Assembly: GCA_965215315.1 (NCBI GenBank)
Contig: CBDCDB010000008.1
Span: 1,488,001 to 1,552,000, forward strand
DNA length: 64,000 bases
DNA from: Truepera sp965215315
GTDB lineage: Bacteria; Deinococcota; Deinococci; Deinococcales; Trueperaceae
Direction: 5' to 3'
Shown piece after piece: positions 26,867 through 36,416 of this stretch (its first letter is position 1; each line of letters opens with the position of its first letter). The position numbers were made by a program, and so were the translations under genes. The notes under the pieces are model-generated. The model made no database searches. It was not told the origin of the DNA and saw only the letters and a list, made by a program, of their open reading frames with translations.

Positions 26867-26897
26867 CCGGTCGGACACTCTATATATATGAGAAGCT

Positions 26898-27974
26898 ATG
26901 ACAGATAAAGTTTCGTATCCGGCCCCCAGCCCAGCCGAGTTGGGTCTTTCAGTACCCCCGGAGTGGTCGCCGCACGCCGCCACCTGGACGAGTTGGCCCT
27001 TTGACGACGCGCTCTGGGAAGGACAATTGGCGGCAGTTAGAGACGAATTTACGGCGTTGGTAGCAACTGTAGCGCGTTTCGAGCCGGTAGTTTTGAACGT
27101 CCGGGACGAAGAGACAGAAGCCGATGCGAGGACGAGGTTAGGGGCTCACAACGCACCTTTAGACAACATCACCTTCCACCGTGTTCTGCTAAATGACGTC
27201 TGGTTTCGGGATAACGGGCCTATTTTTGTCCGTAACACAGCAGGTGAGGTCGCGCTAACCGACTGGGGCTTTAACGCCTGGGGCAAAAAGTACGCGCCCT
27301 GGGATAATGATGACCGTGCGCCGGAAAAGGTAGCGAAAACCTTAGCGATGAAGCGGTTTACGGTACCTGTCGTAATGGAAGGCGGGTCTTTAGAACTAAA
27401 CGGGCAAGGCGTCTTATTAACCACACAGAGCTGTTTGCTGTCGCAGCAGCGTAACCCTAACTTGAGTGAGACGGACTTGGAAGCGGTTTTACGGGCAAAC
27501 TTAGGCGTTAGGCATGTCGTGTGGCTTGCGGGGGGACTCGAGGGCGACCACACCGACGGTCACATTGATACGATTGTCCGTTTTACGGACGACCAAACGA
27601 TTGTTTGCGCCGTTGCCGAAGATAAGGAAGACGCCAACTTTGGGCCGATGCAGCGCAACCTGACACACTTAAAAAGTTTGCACGACCATGAGGGCGAACC
27701 CTACACCGTGATTGAATTACCCCTACCTAAAAAGCGCCGAGACTTTGCGGGCGTTCGGCTGGCACCTTCTTACGCCAACTTTTACGTCGGAAACGGCTTT
27801 GTGGTGGTGCCGCAGTACGGCGACGACAACGACGCGCTGGCTTTGGAGATTTTAACGCCACTCTTTCCGGGGCGCGAGGTCATCGAGCTTTCGTCACGGG
27901 CGCTCATTACTGGCGGCGGGTCGTTTCACTGCGTCACGCAGCAGCAACCCGCCGGGAAAATCTTGGCCCCATGA
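26898..27974 (+). CDS. aguA: Agmatine deiminase
   Basis: Converts agmatine to N-carbamoylputrescine. The 358-residue protein has the guanidine-modifying enzyme fold: WSPHAATWTSWP at the start, WFRDNGPIFV, the GGLEGDHTDGHIDT segment with catalytic acid and His, and the nucleophile Cys345 in GGGSFHCVTQQQP close to the C-terminus. It is the first gene of an operon with a P-loop gene (4-nt ATGA overlap) and aguB, together giving putrescine from agmatine. Confidence 0.94.
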   Translation: MTDKVSYPAPSPAELGLSVPPEWSPHAATWTSWPFDDALWEGQLAAVRDEFTALVATVARFEPVVLNVRDEETEADARTRLGAHNAPLDNITFHRVLLNDVWFRDNGPIFVRNTAGEVALTDWGFNAWGKKYAPWDNDDRAPEKVAKTLAMKRFTVPVVMEGGSLELNGQGVLLTTQSCLLSQQRNPNLSETDLEAVLRANLGVRHVVWLAGGLEGDHTDGHIDTIVRFTDDQTIVCAVAEDKEDANFGPMQRNLTHLKSLHDHEGEPYTVIELPLPKKRRDFAGVRLAPSYANFYVGNGFVVVPQYGDDNDALALEILTPLFPGREVIELSSRALITGGGSFHCVTQQQPAGKILAP

Positions 27975-28501
27975 CGTTTGTCTTGCTTTACGGCCCGCCT
28001 GCTGTGGGCAAGTTGACGGTGGCGAAAGAGCTGGCACAGCAAACGAGTTTCAAAGTATTTCACAATCACTTCAGCGTTGATCTCGCTGAAGAAATCTTTA
28101 CCCGTAATAGCCCGTCATTTGGCCCGACCGTAAAAGCGCTCAACCAAGTTGTCTTTGAGAAAACAGCAGAGGCGGGAATAAACCTTATCTTCACCTTTGT
28201 CTATGCACATCCACAAGATATTTCTGAAGTTCAGTGGATGCTGGGCATATTTAAGAAGTACGGCGCAAGCATTCTGCTTGTTCAGCTTATCTGCAAGCAA
28301 GAAATGCTTAAAATGCGACTCGGTGAGGCGTCGCGGCAAGTTTACGGCAAAATTAAAGATGTGGAAACGCTTGAAGGGTTACTCGAGACTTACGACCTCT
28401 TCACACCTTATCCAGCGAGGCCAAGCTTACAGCTAGACACGACCGCTACCCCGCCGCACGAAACAGCTGCCGCCATCGCCGCGCACCTTGGGCTAAAGTA
28501 A
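27971..28501 (+). CDS. P-loop kinase-like protein in the agmatine operon
   Basis: A 176-residue protein with a Walker A loop GPPAVGKLT (8-16), where Leu replaces the usual Thr/Ser after the Lys and Thr follows one place later. A conserved FHNHFSVDLAEEIF segment follows, and a lid-like region with Arg residues (KMRLGEASRQVYGK). This resembles shikimate-kinase-like AAA ATPases of unknown substrate. Its ATG overlaps the aguA stop and aguB begins 5 bp after its stop, so it is in the middle of the putrescine operon. A link to polyamine metabolism is only positional. Confidence 0.75.
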   Translation: MTFVLLYGPPAVGKLTVAKELAQQTSFKVFHNHFSVDLAEEIFTRNSPSFGPTVKALNQVVFEKTAEAGINLIFTFVYAHPQDISEVQWMLGIFKKYGASILLVQLICKQEMLKMRLGEASRQVYGKIKDVETLEGLLETYDLFTPYPARPSLQLDTTATPPHETAAAIAAHLGLK

Positions 28502-28506
28502 AGCTT

Positions 28507-29379
28507 ATGTCTACCGTTAAACTCGCCGTAATCCAGATGAGCTGCTCAAACGTACTGGAAGAAAACCTCGAGAAAGCTGAACATTTCGTCCGCGAAGCTG
28601 CCGGGGCCGGGGCAAATATCGTCTTGCTGCAAGAACTTTTTGAAAACCTGTACTTTCCGCAGCTCGAGCGCGACGACCTCTTCGCGCTCGCACACCCGGC
28701 AGCTAAGCACCCGTTTCTCGAGCGTTTCGGCGCGCTCGCCGCCGAACTCGGCGTGGTGCTGCCGGTGTCTTTTTTCGAGTCGGCGGGGCAAGCGTACTAC
28801 AACAGCCTGAAGCTGTTCGACGCGGGCGGCGATTTGGGCATCTACCGTAAATCGCACATCCCCGACGGCCCCGGTTACGAGGAGAAGTTTTACTTTAACG
28901 TTGGTGATACCGGCTTTAAGGCGTGGGAGACGCAGTTTGGCAAGGTGGGCGCGGCCATCTGCTGGGACCAGTGGTTTCCCGAGGCGGCGCGGGCGATGGC
29001 CCTGCAAGGCGCGAATTTGCTCCTCTATCCGACGGCTATCGGCTCGGAACCGCAGGAGGTGGGGGGGTTGGGGACCCGTGACATGTGGCAGCGGGCGATG
29101 GTTGGGCACGCGGTTTCAAACTGTGTTTATGTTGCCGCCGCCAACCGGGTTGGACAGGAGGGCGACGCTCGTTTTTACGGGTCGTCATTTATCTGCGACT
29201 ACACCGGCACCAAGCTCGCCGAGGCCGACGAAACCTCCGAGACCGTCATTTACGCTGAACTCGATTTTGCGCTAGCCAGACAGTTCCGGGCCGGGTTCGG
29301 CTTTTTTCGTGACCGCCGCCCCGAACTCTACAGCCGCCTGCTCACGCTCGACGGCAAACAGCGCCTAGAGCATGAGTAA
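28507..29379 (+). CDS. aguB: N-carbamoylputrescine amidohydrolase
   Basis: Nitrilase-superfamily enzyme that hydrolyses N-carbamoylputrescine to putrescine, CO2 and ammonia. The Glu-Lys-Cys triad is visible: Glu43 (LLQELFE), Lys115 (YRKSHIPDG) and Cys152 (AAICWDQWFPEAAR). The 290-residue length is normal. Last gene of the aguA-P-loop-aguB operon; an IS630 element begins 38 bp downstream. Confidence 0.94.
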   Translation: MSTVKLAVIQMSCSNVLEENLEKAEHFVREAAGAGANIVLLQELFENLYFPQLERDDLFALAHPAAKHPFLERFGALAAELGVVLPVSFFESAGQAYYNSLKLFDAGGDLGIYRKSHIPDGPGYEEKFYFNVGDTGFKAWETQFGKVGAAICWDQWFPEAARAMALQGANLLLYPTAIGSEPQEVGGLGTRDMWQRAMVGHAVSNCVYVAAANRVGQEGDARFYGSSFICDYTGTKLAEADETSETVIYAELDFALARQFRAGFGFFRDRRPELYSRLLTLDGKQRLEHE

Positions 29380-29416
29380 GCATAAGGCGTCACTTCGCTC
29401 CTTTTAATTGCTTAAC

Positions 29417-30527
29417 TAAGTACCCCCAAATGAAGACTGAGGCTTAGACGGCGGTTGCTCCAAGCAGCTCGAGTGCTTGGGTAACAGCTTTGCGGAGGTC
29501 TCTGAGGGCATCGTAGCAACGCCTTGGGAGGAGCCAAGCCTTGAGCCGTTTCCAAAGACATTCGATGAGATTGAAGTGTGGGCAATAAGGCGGCAGAAAG
29601 CGTAGATAGAGTCCCTGAGCTTCCCAAGCAGCACGTTTGGATTGAACCATTTTAGCGCGGTGAAAAGTAGCGTTATCCAGAACCACAACACTCAAGCTGT
29701 CAGGCGAACAGCTATCAGCGAGGTGTTCTAAGAAGGCTAGGACATTGGCACTTCTGACCGATGTTTCTAAAGCTTCGTAGTGAAGCGTTTGCCTTGCTCC
29801 ATAAACTTCGAGCGCACCGATAAGGTTAAGTCGTCCGTGACTGCGAACTAGGCCCAACGGGCCGGGCTTTGCCCGTTCTATCTCCAGCGTGTCGGAACTG
29901 CTAATGTGGTGTGACCAGATTTTGCCCAGGTGTACGTTGTGCCCAGCGCCAGACTAAAGCCTACTTCGTCTAGATAATAAAGCTTCAGCCTTTTTTCTGC
30001 CGCCCCCTTTTAAGCGTGTCTAAACCCGCTCGGTGCTGCTGTTCAAGCTCAGGGTCTACCGTTTTACAGGGCACGTAGCGCGTCCTTTTCCAGACATAGC
30101 CCAAGCGGTTGAGGTGCTGGCGTATCGCTTCAGCTGTGACCTTTATGTTGAATTTCCCAGCTATCTCAGCGGCAAGCTGCGAGGCTGTCCAGCTCCGTTC
30201 TTCAGCAAGGTATAGGGCCAGTTGGGTTCTTATTTCGTCCGTAATCAAAGGAGCTTGTCCCGGCGCTGTGCCGTCGCCCAGACCTGCCACGCCTTGCTGT
30301 TGCCACCTTTTCAGATCGCGCCTGATACTTTCTTCGCCTCGGCCCAAGTAAGCAGCTAGCTTCGGCACACGCCAGCCTTGGTTCGATAACCGTAGAACAC
30401 TGGCTCGCAGACGCACCTTGGGCTTGAAGTGGGGGGCTTTCTCTATCTCTAGCAGCTTTCTGTCTTCTTGCTCGCTCAGCTCAACATAGAGGGGTTGCAT
30501 CCCTCAAGTATAGCTTGGGGATACTTA
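29417..30527 (-). mobile_element. IS630-family element 1 (decayed)
   Basis: An element of about 1.1 kb bounded by inverted ends CTAAGTACCCCCAA (29416-29429) and TTGGGGATACTTAG (30515-30528), one mismatch, with TA at both outer edges as expected for the TA-targeting IS630/Tc1-mariner group. It carries one transposase gene on the minus strand, broken into three frames. It sits between aguB and the LysM/M23 gene and interrupts nothing recognisable. Confidence 0.88.
29444..30500 (-). pseudogene. IS630 transposase, frameshifted
   Basis: The N-terminal 171 codons (from 30500) hold two helix-turn-helix regions and end at an A6 run. One base back in frame, the chain continues with the first catalytic Asp in YYLDEVGFS, then needs a second -1 shift near 29890 to reach the last part, which has the second Asp (VVVLDNATFH) and the Glu (FNLIECLWK). 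The first shift could be programmed slippage on the A-run; two shifts together suggest a dead copy. TATACT ends 6 nt before the ATG. Confidence 0.85.
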
Positions 30528-30656
30528 GCTTGCTTCATTGCACATCCGCCGTAAACGTCTCACGACGCTTCAAATAGCTCTACAGTCTTTAAGCATTATG
30601 TGCATCAGATGTAATTGTCTTCACACAGCCTGAAAATTTCTGATACACTGCAACCG

Positions 30657-31766
30657 ATGTCACGGCCTCTCAAAGCTTTCTCTATTTTCTCTCTGGTGGT
30701 GCTCTTATCAGCAGGGCCGATAGGAGCGGCGCAAGAGCTGTATACGGTGCAACCCGGCGACACCCTCAGCGCGTTAGCAGCGCGTTACGGCACCACGGTC
30801 GAGGCGCTTTCGGCGGCCAATTTGCTCTCAGGCACCGACCTCACCGTTGGCACGACGCTGAACATTCCCGAAACAGACACCTATACCGTCGAACCCGGCG
30901 ACACCTTATCAGACGTCGCTCTGCAAACGAATATACCCGTTGAAGAGCTGATGGCGATGAACGGCCTGTCAGATACCACGCTCGTCATCGGGCAGAAGCT
31001 GGTGTTGGGCGGCGCTGCCCCTGCAAGACCGCTCAGCGTCACCGCCAAACCCGGCGATTCGCTCTGGTCACTGTCAGAGCGTTACGGACTACCGGAGGGT
31101 GCGCTCAGCGGGGCCAACGGTTTGGCCCCCGACGCGATGCTCGAAGTGGGCGAAACGCTCTCTATCCCCGGTGTCCAGGTGGACGCCGTGCCGAGCGATC
31201 AGGGGGGGGGCGCGGAACCGAGCATCACCATCGAATCGGGCGATTCACTCTCTGAAATCGCGCTCCGGCACGGTACCAGCGTCGAGGCGCTCAAAAACCT
31301 GAACGGTTTGGACGGCGACGTCTTAAATACCGGAGCGACGCTGCTGTTGCCACCAGCCTCGAGCCGTGACGTAACGCCCAGCATTATCTGGCCGCTCACA
31401 GGGCCAATTACCTCATACTTCGGCCCCCGCCAGCTGCTCGGGATGACCTATCACTACGGTCTCGATATCGACGGCGAAACCGGCGACCCGATCGTCGCTG
31501 CGATGCCCGGTACAGTCACCTACAGCGGTTGGCAGGGCGGCTACGGGTATCTGACGGTCGTCGAAGCGGACGGTGTGGAGTACTACTACGGTCACGCTTC
31601 GGAACTCCTGACCCAGGTAGGCCGACAAGTTGACGCCGGTGACGTCATCGCCAAGGTTGGCGCTACCGGCCGGGCAACGGGTTCGCACCTGCACTTTGAA
31701 ATTCGTATCAACGGTCAGGCGGTTGACCCCTTGCCGTACCTCGAGCGCACTGCGTCGCTACCTTAA
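30657..31766 (+). CDS. LysM-domain M23 peptidase
   Basis: An exported cell-wall endopeptidase of 369 residues. After a signal peptide (residues 1-25, ending PIGAA) come four LysM repeats, each with a GD(T/S)L core (VQPGDTLSALA, VEPGDTLSDVA, AKPGDSLWSLS, IESGDSLSEIA), which bind peptidoglycan. The C-terminal M23 domain has HYGLDID and HLHFE, holding the Zn ligands. The start at 30657 was chosen because it begins the signal peptide and TACACT ends 7 nt upstream; the frame is open to 30615. Confidence 0.92.
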   Translation: MSRPLKAFSIFSLVVLLSAGPIGAAQELYTVQPGDTLSALAARYGTTVEALSAANLLSGTDLTVGTTLNIPETDTYTVEPGDTLSDVALQTNIPVEELMAMNGLSDTTLVIGQKLVLGGAAPARPLSVTAKPGDSLWSLSERYGLPEGALSGANGLAPDAMLEVGETLSIPGVQVDAVPSDQGGGAEPSITIESGDSLSEIALRHGTSVEALKNLNGLDGDVLNTGATLLLPPASSRDVTPSIIWPLTGPITSYFGPRQLLGMTYHYGLDIDGETGDPIVAAMPGTVTYSGWQGGYGYLTVVEADGVEYYYGHASELLTQVGRQVDAGDVIAKVGATGRATGSHLHFEIRINGQAVDPLPYLERTASLP

Positions 31767-31854
31767 ACCTGATCTAAACCTCAAACCGGTCTCGGGCCCA
31801 AAAGTAACGTATCCGTTTGGGGCTCTCTAGCAAGGGACTGCTACACTGGAAGCT

Positions 31855-33489
31855 GTGCCGACGACACCATCTGTGATATCAAATCCTGTCGAGCCTGATT
31901 TTGAGAGCTTGTTACGGCGTTTTGGTCTGGCAGCGTTTCGTCCCGGTCAACGCGAGGTTATCGAGGCCGCCTTCAGGGAAGAGGACATTTTGGCGGTGAT
32001 GCCGACCGGTGCGGGCAAATCGCTCTGTTATCAGCTTCCGGCGCTTGGGTCATGCGGCCTAACAGTCGTCGTCAGCCCCCTGATTGCCCTGATGAAAGAC
32101 CAAGTTGAGGCGCTTTTACGACGGGGTATCAGGGCCGCTTCACTGACGAGCCAGTTGTCCCATACGGAGCAGGAGCGGTGCTTGGCTCAGCTCGGTACGT
32201 TACGGCTGCTCTACCTCTCGCCCGAGCGCCTGGGTAACACGCGAGTGCAGCGTGCGCTGCTCGGCGTCGGCGTCGCCCGATTCATCGTTGATGAAGCGCA
32301 CTGCATCTCCGGTTGGGGTCACGATTTTCGCCCAGATTACCGGCAGCTCGGGCGTATCCGCGTCACACTCGGCAATCCACCTGTCACGGCGCTGACCGCG
32401 ACGGCGACAGAGGCCGTCAGGGATGATATCGCTGCGCTGTTGGAACTCCGTGACCCGGTGCGGGTATTGACCGGCTTTGACCGACCCAACTTGCGTTACC
32501 GGGTACTGCCCGTACCGGACGAAAGGGCGCGGGAGGAGGCGCTTTACACCTTGCTGGAGCGTGCGTCCGGCCCGTGCATCGTCTACGCCGGAACACGTGA
32601 ACGTACCGAAACGACCGCGCAAAAGCTTTTAGAACGAGGGTTCAAGAGCGCGGCCTATCACGCCGGTCTGGACGCGCCCACCAGAAACGCTGTGCAGGAA
32701 GCGTTTCTGGTGGGCCGAGTTGACGTTATGGTGGCGACCAACGCGTTCGGGATGGGCGTCGATAAAGCGGACGTTGCTGGGGTCGTGCATCTGGAACTGC
32801 CCGCATCTTTAGAGGCGTACTACCAAGAAGCCGGACGTGCGGGCCGGGGCGGGCAACGTGCGACCTGCACGCTTCTCTACGCAGACGGCGACGCTGACAA
32901 GCAAAAGGGGCTGCTCCGAGCCTCGAGCCCCACCCTGCTCGACCTTAAAAGGGCTTATCTGAAACTCCGCAACGCCCAGCCCGAAGGAGTTTCGACCGAA
33001 CACCTCGACCTCAACCGGGGCAAACTCATCGGTACTGTGCAGCTTTTAGAAGATAAAAAGATTGCGGCTGTTTTACGCGAAGGTAGGGACGTAAAACTCT
33101 CCTTGAGACCGGCGTTTACCCGCGCCCTCCCCGATTTTCAGCCCGCATGGATTACCGAATACAACGCGCGGCGTAAACGACTGTTAGAAGAAATCATCCG
33201 TTACGCCGACCTGAACAGCTGCCGCCGCAACCGGCTGCTGGGGTATTTCGGCGACGCCCAAAGTACGGGTGCGTGCGGCTGCGACGTGTGCCGTCCGGAA
33301 CCGTATTTGACGAACACAAGCCTCGCGACCCTAGCTCAGTTCAGGCGACCCCGGCGGCGTAAACAGGCTGGAGAAACGGCTGACTGGTTTTTACGGCGCG
33401 GATTTCTGGAGCTGAGGCGCGGGCTTTTGGGCCGCCGGTACACCCTTTCACAAAAAGGCAAAGCGGCGCTGGGTAGCCCCAAACTGTGA
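31855..33489 (+). CDS. recQ: ATP-dependent DNA helicase RecQ, short form
   Basis: 3'-5' helicase for recombination and replication repair, 544 residues. Walker A is MPTGAGKS (49-56), the DEAH box is at 146-149 followed by CISGWGHDFRPDY, and motif VI is QEAGRAGRGGQ. A Zn-binding part (CRRNRLLGYFG then CGCDVC) and a short C-terminal region follow. There is no HRDC domain, whereas Deinococcus radiodurans RecQ carries three. The GTG start has no Shine-Dalgarno; TACACT ends 7 nt upstream. Confidence 0.93.
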   Translation: MPTTPSVISNPVEPDFESLLRRFGLAAFRPGQREVIEAAFREEDILAVMPTGAGKSLCYQLPALGSCGLTVVVSPLIALMKDQVEALLRRGIRAASLTSQLSHTEQERCLAQLGTLRLLYLSPERLGNTRVQRALLGVGVARFIVDEAHCISGWGHDFRPDYRQLGRIRVTLGNPPVTALTATATEAVRDDIAALLELRDPVRVLTGFDRPNLRYRVLPVPDERAREEALYTLLERASGPCIVYAGTRERTETTAQKLLERGFKSAAYHAGLDAPTRNAVQEAFLVGRVDVMVATNAFGMGVDKADVAGVVHLELPASLEAYYQEAGRAGRGGQRATCTLLYADGDADKQKGLLRASSPTLLDLKRAYLKLRNAQPEGVSTEHLDLNRGKLIGTVQLLEDKKIAAVLREGRDVKLSLRPAFTRALPDFQPAWITEYNARRKRLLEEIIRYADLNSCRRNRLLGYFGDAQSTGACGCDVCRPEPYLTNTSLATLAQFRRPRRRKQAGETADWFLRRGFLELRRGLLGRRYTLSQKGKAALGSPKL

Positions 33490-33499
33490 GTCTCAGACC

Positions 33500-34285
33500 G
33501 TGACGCCCTCTCCCGTTACCGCCCGTAAACTCATTGTCGTCGGCGATATCCACGCCCAGACCGAAAAGTTCTGGCATATCTTGCACGAGGCGGGCCTGCT
33601 CACCGGCGAGTGTCAGCCCGCACGCGAACTCGTAGCTGGTAGCACACACCTGATTTTGTTGGGCGACCTCGTTCACGCCAAAACGCGTGAGGGGTACAGC
33701 GCCCTTATCGGTAGCCCCTTTGACGAGCATCACCCGCCGGACATCGAAAAGGCCGAAGCCGCGCAAGAGGCGTTTCTACGCGCCGTAAAAACGTTCTGTG
33801 ACCGTGCTGGGGGCAACGTCACGATTTTGCTCGGCAACCACGACTATAACGCCCTGACCGGCGATGAAGGCGTGCTACGTACCGACACCTTGTCGCACCT
33901 CGAGTGGCGCGCCTCGGGCCGTACCCTACCCGGCGACCTCGCCGCGTGGCTGGAAACGTGGCCGCGCGAACTGGTGATTCTTGATCTGCACTTCGCCCAC
34001 GTCGGGCCGAGGCCCGAACATAACCGCTACGACGCGGGCTTTTATCTCGAGAACCGCCGCGACTGGATTCTAGACCCACGCGACGTGTTAGCCGAGACCC
34101 CCTACCGTTTCGGTGTTTACGGGCACACGCCGGTGCGGGGCGGCGTCCACTTCGCCTCACAGGGGCGGGCGCTGCTCTTAGACATGAACGGCGTCGGCGA
34201 CGAATACGCGTACCTCACGCTAACGCTTTTGGGGGATGAGGTGGGACTCGAGCTGCGCGGACGCTTTTACAGTACAACGCTCTAG
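33500..34285 (+). CDS. Calcineurin-like metallophosphatase
   Basis: A 261-residue protein of the PPP/calcineurin fold. The metal-binding motifs appear in order: GDIHA (15-19), GDLVH, GNHDYN and a late GHTP. The substrate may be a phosphoprotein or a nucleotide. It starts with GTG at 33500, 10 bp after recQ, so the two are probably co-transcribed. Confidence 0.88.
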   Translation: MTPSPVTARKLIVVGDIHAQTEKFWHILHEAGLLTGECQPARELVAGSTHLILLGDLVHAKTREGYSALIGSPFDEHHPPDIEKAEAAQEAFLRAVKTFCDRAGGNVTILLGNHDYNALTGDEGVLRTDTLSHLEWRASGRTLPGDLAAWLETWPRELVILDLHFAHVGPRPEHNRYDAGFYLENRRDWILDPRDVLAETPYRFGVYGHTPVRGGVHFASQGRALLLDMNGVGDEYAYLTLTLLGDEVGLELRGRFYSTTL

Positions 34286-34323
34286 ATACGCCAAATACAG
34301 GGGCGCACGGTAGACTCGAGCCT

Positions 34324-35025
34324 ATGGCAGTTGAAATTCTCTCCTACGCTCTCTCGCTTGGCGCAAAGGCGGTCGGGTCACAGGTCATCAGAACGACCGT
34401 AACCGCCCGCATCACGATCCTCGAGTGCCGCGCCCTGTTTCAGGGTGCGCTCGGTTCGTACAGCACCGAGCAGTCGAGCCAGCTTCTGACCGGCAGCTTT
34501 GAGAGCCTCCGTTTCAGCGAAACAACCGAGAGCAAGGGTGACAAGCACAAATACGACCTGACGTTTGATGCACGCAGCGGTCTGGTCAAGGCGACGCGGC
34601 AGGTCGGCGCGCAGGTCGAACGTGCCGAGACACCCTATCTGCTCCCGTACAGCGACCCCCTCGGGCTGCTCCACATCATTCGGGGTCTGGCGCACGGTTC
34701 GGCGCTTGTCAAACGGCTGCCGCTACTCGGCAAAGAGGTCGTCATTGAAAGTTTGGGCGAGTGGGAACTAGGCACAACTAGCGGCGAACGCCCGACCTTC
34801 GGTTACGTCCTTCGTCCGGGTCTCAGCTACGTTTATGTAGACGCACGCCCACCGCATGCGGTGGTGCGGCTTGTTCAACCCACGCAGTACGGTCAGGTCG
34901 AGGCGTCACTCATCCGGGCGGTACAAGGAGACGGAACGCTGAGCGGGCCGAAAGAAGGGGCGAAAGAGCGCTCCGGCAAACGCCGCAGGCGCGGGGGGCG
35001 CAGACGGCGGCGGGTCGAACAGTAA
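34324..35025 (+). CDS. Conserved hypothetical protein with an Arg-rich tail
   Basis: I do not recognise this 233-residue protein with certainty. It has no signal peptide. The central part is beta-rich (for example KYDLTFDARSGLVKATRQ) and loosely recalls DUF3108-type proteins. The C-terminus is a strongly basic tail (about 15 of its last 20 residues are Arg, Lys or Gly), which suggests nucleic-acid or membrane-surface binding. TAGACT ends 7 nt before the ATG, a leaderless pattern, and a Nudix gene begins 3 bp after the stop. Confidence 0.6.
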   Translation: MAVEILSYALSLGAKAVGSQVIRTTVTARITILECRALFQGALGSYSTEQSSQLLTGSFESLRFSETTESKGDKHKYDLTFDARSGLVKATRQVGAQVERAETPYLLPYSDPLGLLHIIRGLAHGSALVKRLPLLGKEVVIESLGEWELGTTSGERPTFGYVLRPGLSYVYVDARPPHAVVRLVQPTQYGQVEASLIRAVQGDGTLSGPKEGAKERSGKRRRRGGRRRRRVEQ

Positions 35026-35028
35026 GGG

Positions 35029-35463
35029 ATGTTTAGCGAAGCGATTAGATTTCTGCAAAAGGTTGCTGTGTTTCACCCTACCGACGCGAAAGTGTTACTG
35101 CTCAAACGCAGCGCCAACGACAGCTTCAGACCCGGCGACTGGGATTTTCCGGGTGGCAACGTTGAATGGGGCGAGCTTCACGGCGAGGCGCTGCCAAGAG
35201 AACTCCTTGAGGAGACCGGTTTACGGGTTGAACAGTTTACGCCCTTAAAGGTGATGAGCGCCTTTGACCCGGGCGATAACGTCTACGTTCTCCACATTAT
35301 CTATACCTGCCGGTCTGACACTGCCAAAATTACTCTGAGCGGCGAACATCAGGCTTACGGCTGGTTTGATAGAGCAGAACTCGAGACCCGCCCAAACAGT
35401 TCCGTGTACGTGACATTGGGACTCGAGGCGCTAAAAACAGCGCTAAAAACATCCGTCGGCTAG
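35029..35463 (+). CDS. Nudix hydrolase
   Basis: A 144-residue Nudix protein with the box from Gly42 to Gly64 and RELLEETG at 57-64. It follows the hypothetical gene by 3 bp, so the two form one transcript. The stop codon overlaps that of the convergent NAT gene by 4 nt. Substrate not predictable. Confidence 0.87.
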   Translation: MFSEAIRFLQKVAVFHPTDAKVLLLKRSANDSFRPGDWDFPGGNVEWGELHGEALPRELLEETGLRVEQFTPLKVMSAFDPGDNVYVLHIIYTCRSDTAKITLSGEHQAYGWFDRAELETRPNSSVYVTLGLEALKTALKTSVG

Positions 35464-36269
35464 TCGGTGGTCGCCGCCAGCCACGCCAAATGACTCTGCC
35501 AGACGGCAGGCCAGAGTTTGGTAGCTCCCGGTAGCTCGAGCCCAAACACCCTCTTCAGCACATCGTCAAAATCGGCGGCGTCTTTAAGCACTCTTTCTTC
35601 CACACCAGCCGCCGTCACAGTGCGCAGCGTCGCCCCCCGTAAAACGCTGTACCCTTCAGTTTGAAAGCGGCTACACACCGTAGACCGGACAAACCCCGAC
35701 TCGGGCGCGGTTTGCAGCACGTGGCACATACCGGAAAAAGACACGAACGTTCGCGGCGTCAGCTCGAAACAAAATCCTGACGTCGCCCCGTGAGGCTGAT
35801 TACGCAAGTACCAACCTGTTCCCAAGCGCGTTAGCTCGTAGTCCAAAAATCCTTGACGGCAGTGACCAACGTTTAGAAATAGAGGCTCGAGTAGCCCATC
35901 GCCAAAGCCCACATCGCAAAGGTACGGCTGTTCTAGGTCAACCCGTAACAGCAGATGACCGAGCCGAGCCGCGTCGTCGCAGTGCGTGCGGTTGACCGCT
36001 CCTCCTAAAAGTGTCACCTGAAACCCCAACTCGCGCAGCGCCCAGGCGAACAGCCCGTTCATCTCGAAGCACCAACCGCCGCGCTTTTGGGTGACGAGTT
36101 TATCAAAGATTTGGGGTAGCTCGAGCGTGAGCGGCTGTCCCAAATGAATATCCAGATTTTCGTAGGGAATAGCGAACAGGTGTGCGCGGTGCAGGTTTTG
36201 CAAGGTTTCCAGGGTAGGCTCGAGACTCCCTTCGTACCCAATCCGCTCGAGATAAGCTTCTGCGTTCAT
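35460..36269 (-). CDS. Arylamine N-acetyltransferase
   Basis: A 269-residue NAT that moves acetyl groups from acetyl-CoA to aromatic amines or hydrazines. The Cys-His-Asp triad fits Cys67 (RGGWCFEMN), His105 (RLGHLLLRV) and Asp119 (LCDVGFGDG), with family spacing. TAAACT ends 6 nt before the ATG and no Shine-Dalgarno is present, so the transcript is probably leaderless. Confidence 0.92.
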   Translation of the reverse strand: MNAEAYLERIGYEGSLEPTLETLQNLHRAHLFAIPYENLDIHLGQPLTLELPQIFDKLVTQKRGGWCFEMNGLFAWALRELGFQVTLLGGAVNRTHCDDAARLGHLLLRVDLEQPYLCDVGFGDGLLEPLFLNVGHCRQGFLDYELTRLGTGWYLRNQPHGATSGFCFELTPRTFVSFSGMCHVLQTAPESGFVRSTVCSRFQTEGYSVLRGATLRTVTAAGVEERVLKDAADFDDVLKRVFGLELPGATKLWPAVWQSHLAWLAATTD

Positions 36270-36273
36270 AAGT

Positions 36274-36402
36274 TCAGTTTACGGGGTTAGAGGCGGGCGT
36301 TTGCTGCTCGAGGACAAAAGCTACGGTTTCCTCGAGGGTCAACTGCTCACCAGCTTTCCAAGCCGCCGTAAAAGCTTGTTCACCAAGTGTTTTTTGTGTC
36401 AT
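36274..36402 (-). pseudogene. C-terminal remnant of a large LuxR/ATPase-type regulator
   Basis: A 42-codon frame ending in LGEQAFTAAWKAGEQLTLEE and a short tail. This resembles the conserved C-terminus of large ATPase regulators and adenylate-cyclase-like proteins (pattern LGEEAFAAAWAEG-LSLEEAV). The rest of the gene is absent; the IS630 element at 36417 starts 14 bp upstream of its first codon, so the insertion or an earlier deletion removed the body. Confidence 0.5.
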
Positions 36403-36416
36403 CTCAAAGTGCTTAT

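Noticed and set aside
30615..30656. Longer start of the LysM/M23 gene
   Set aside because: It would bury the signal peptide and include the presumed -10 element.
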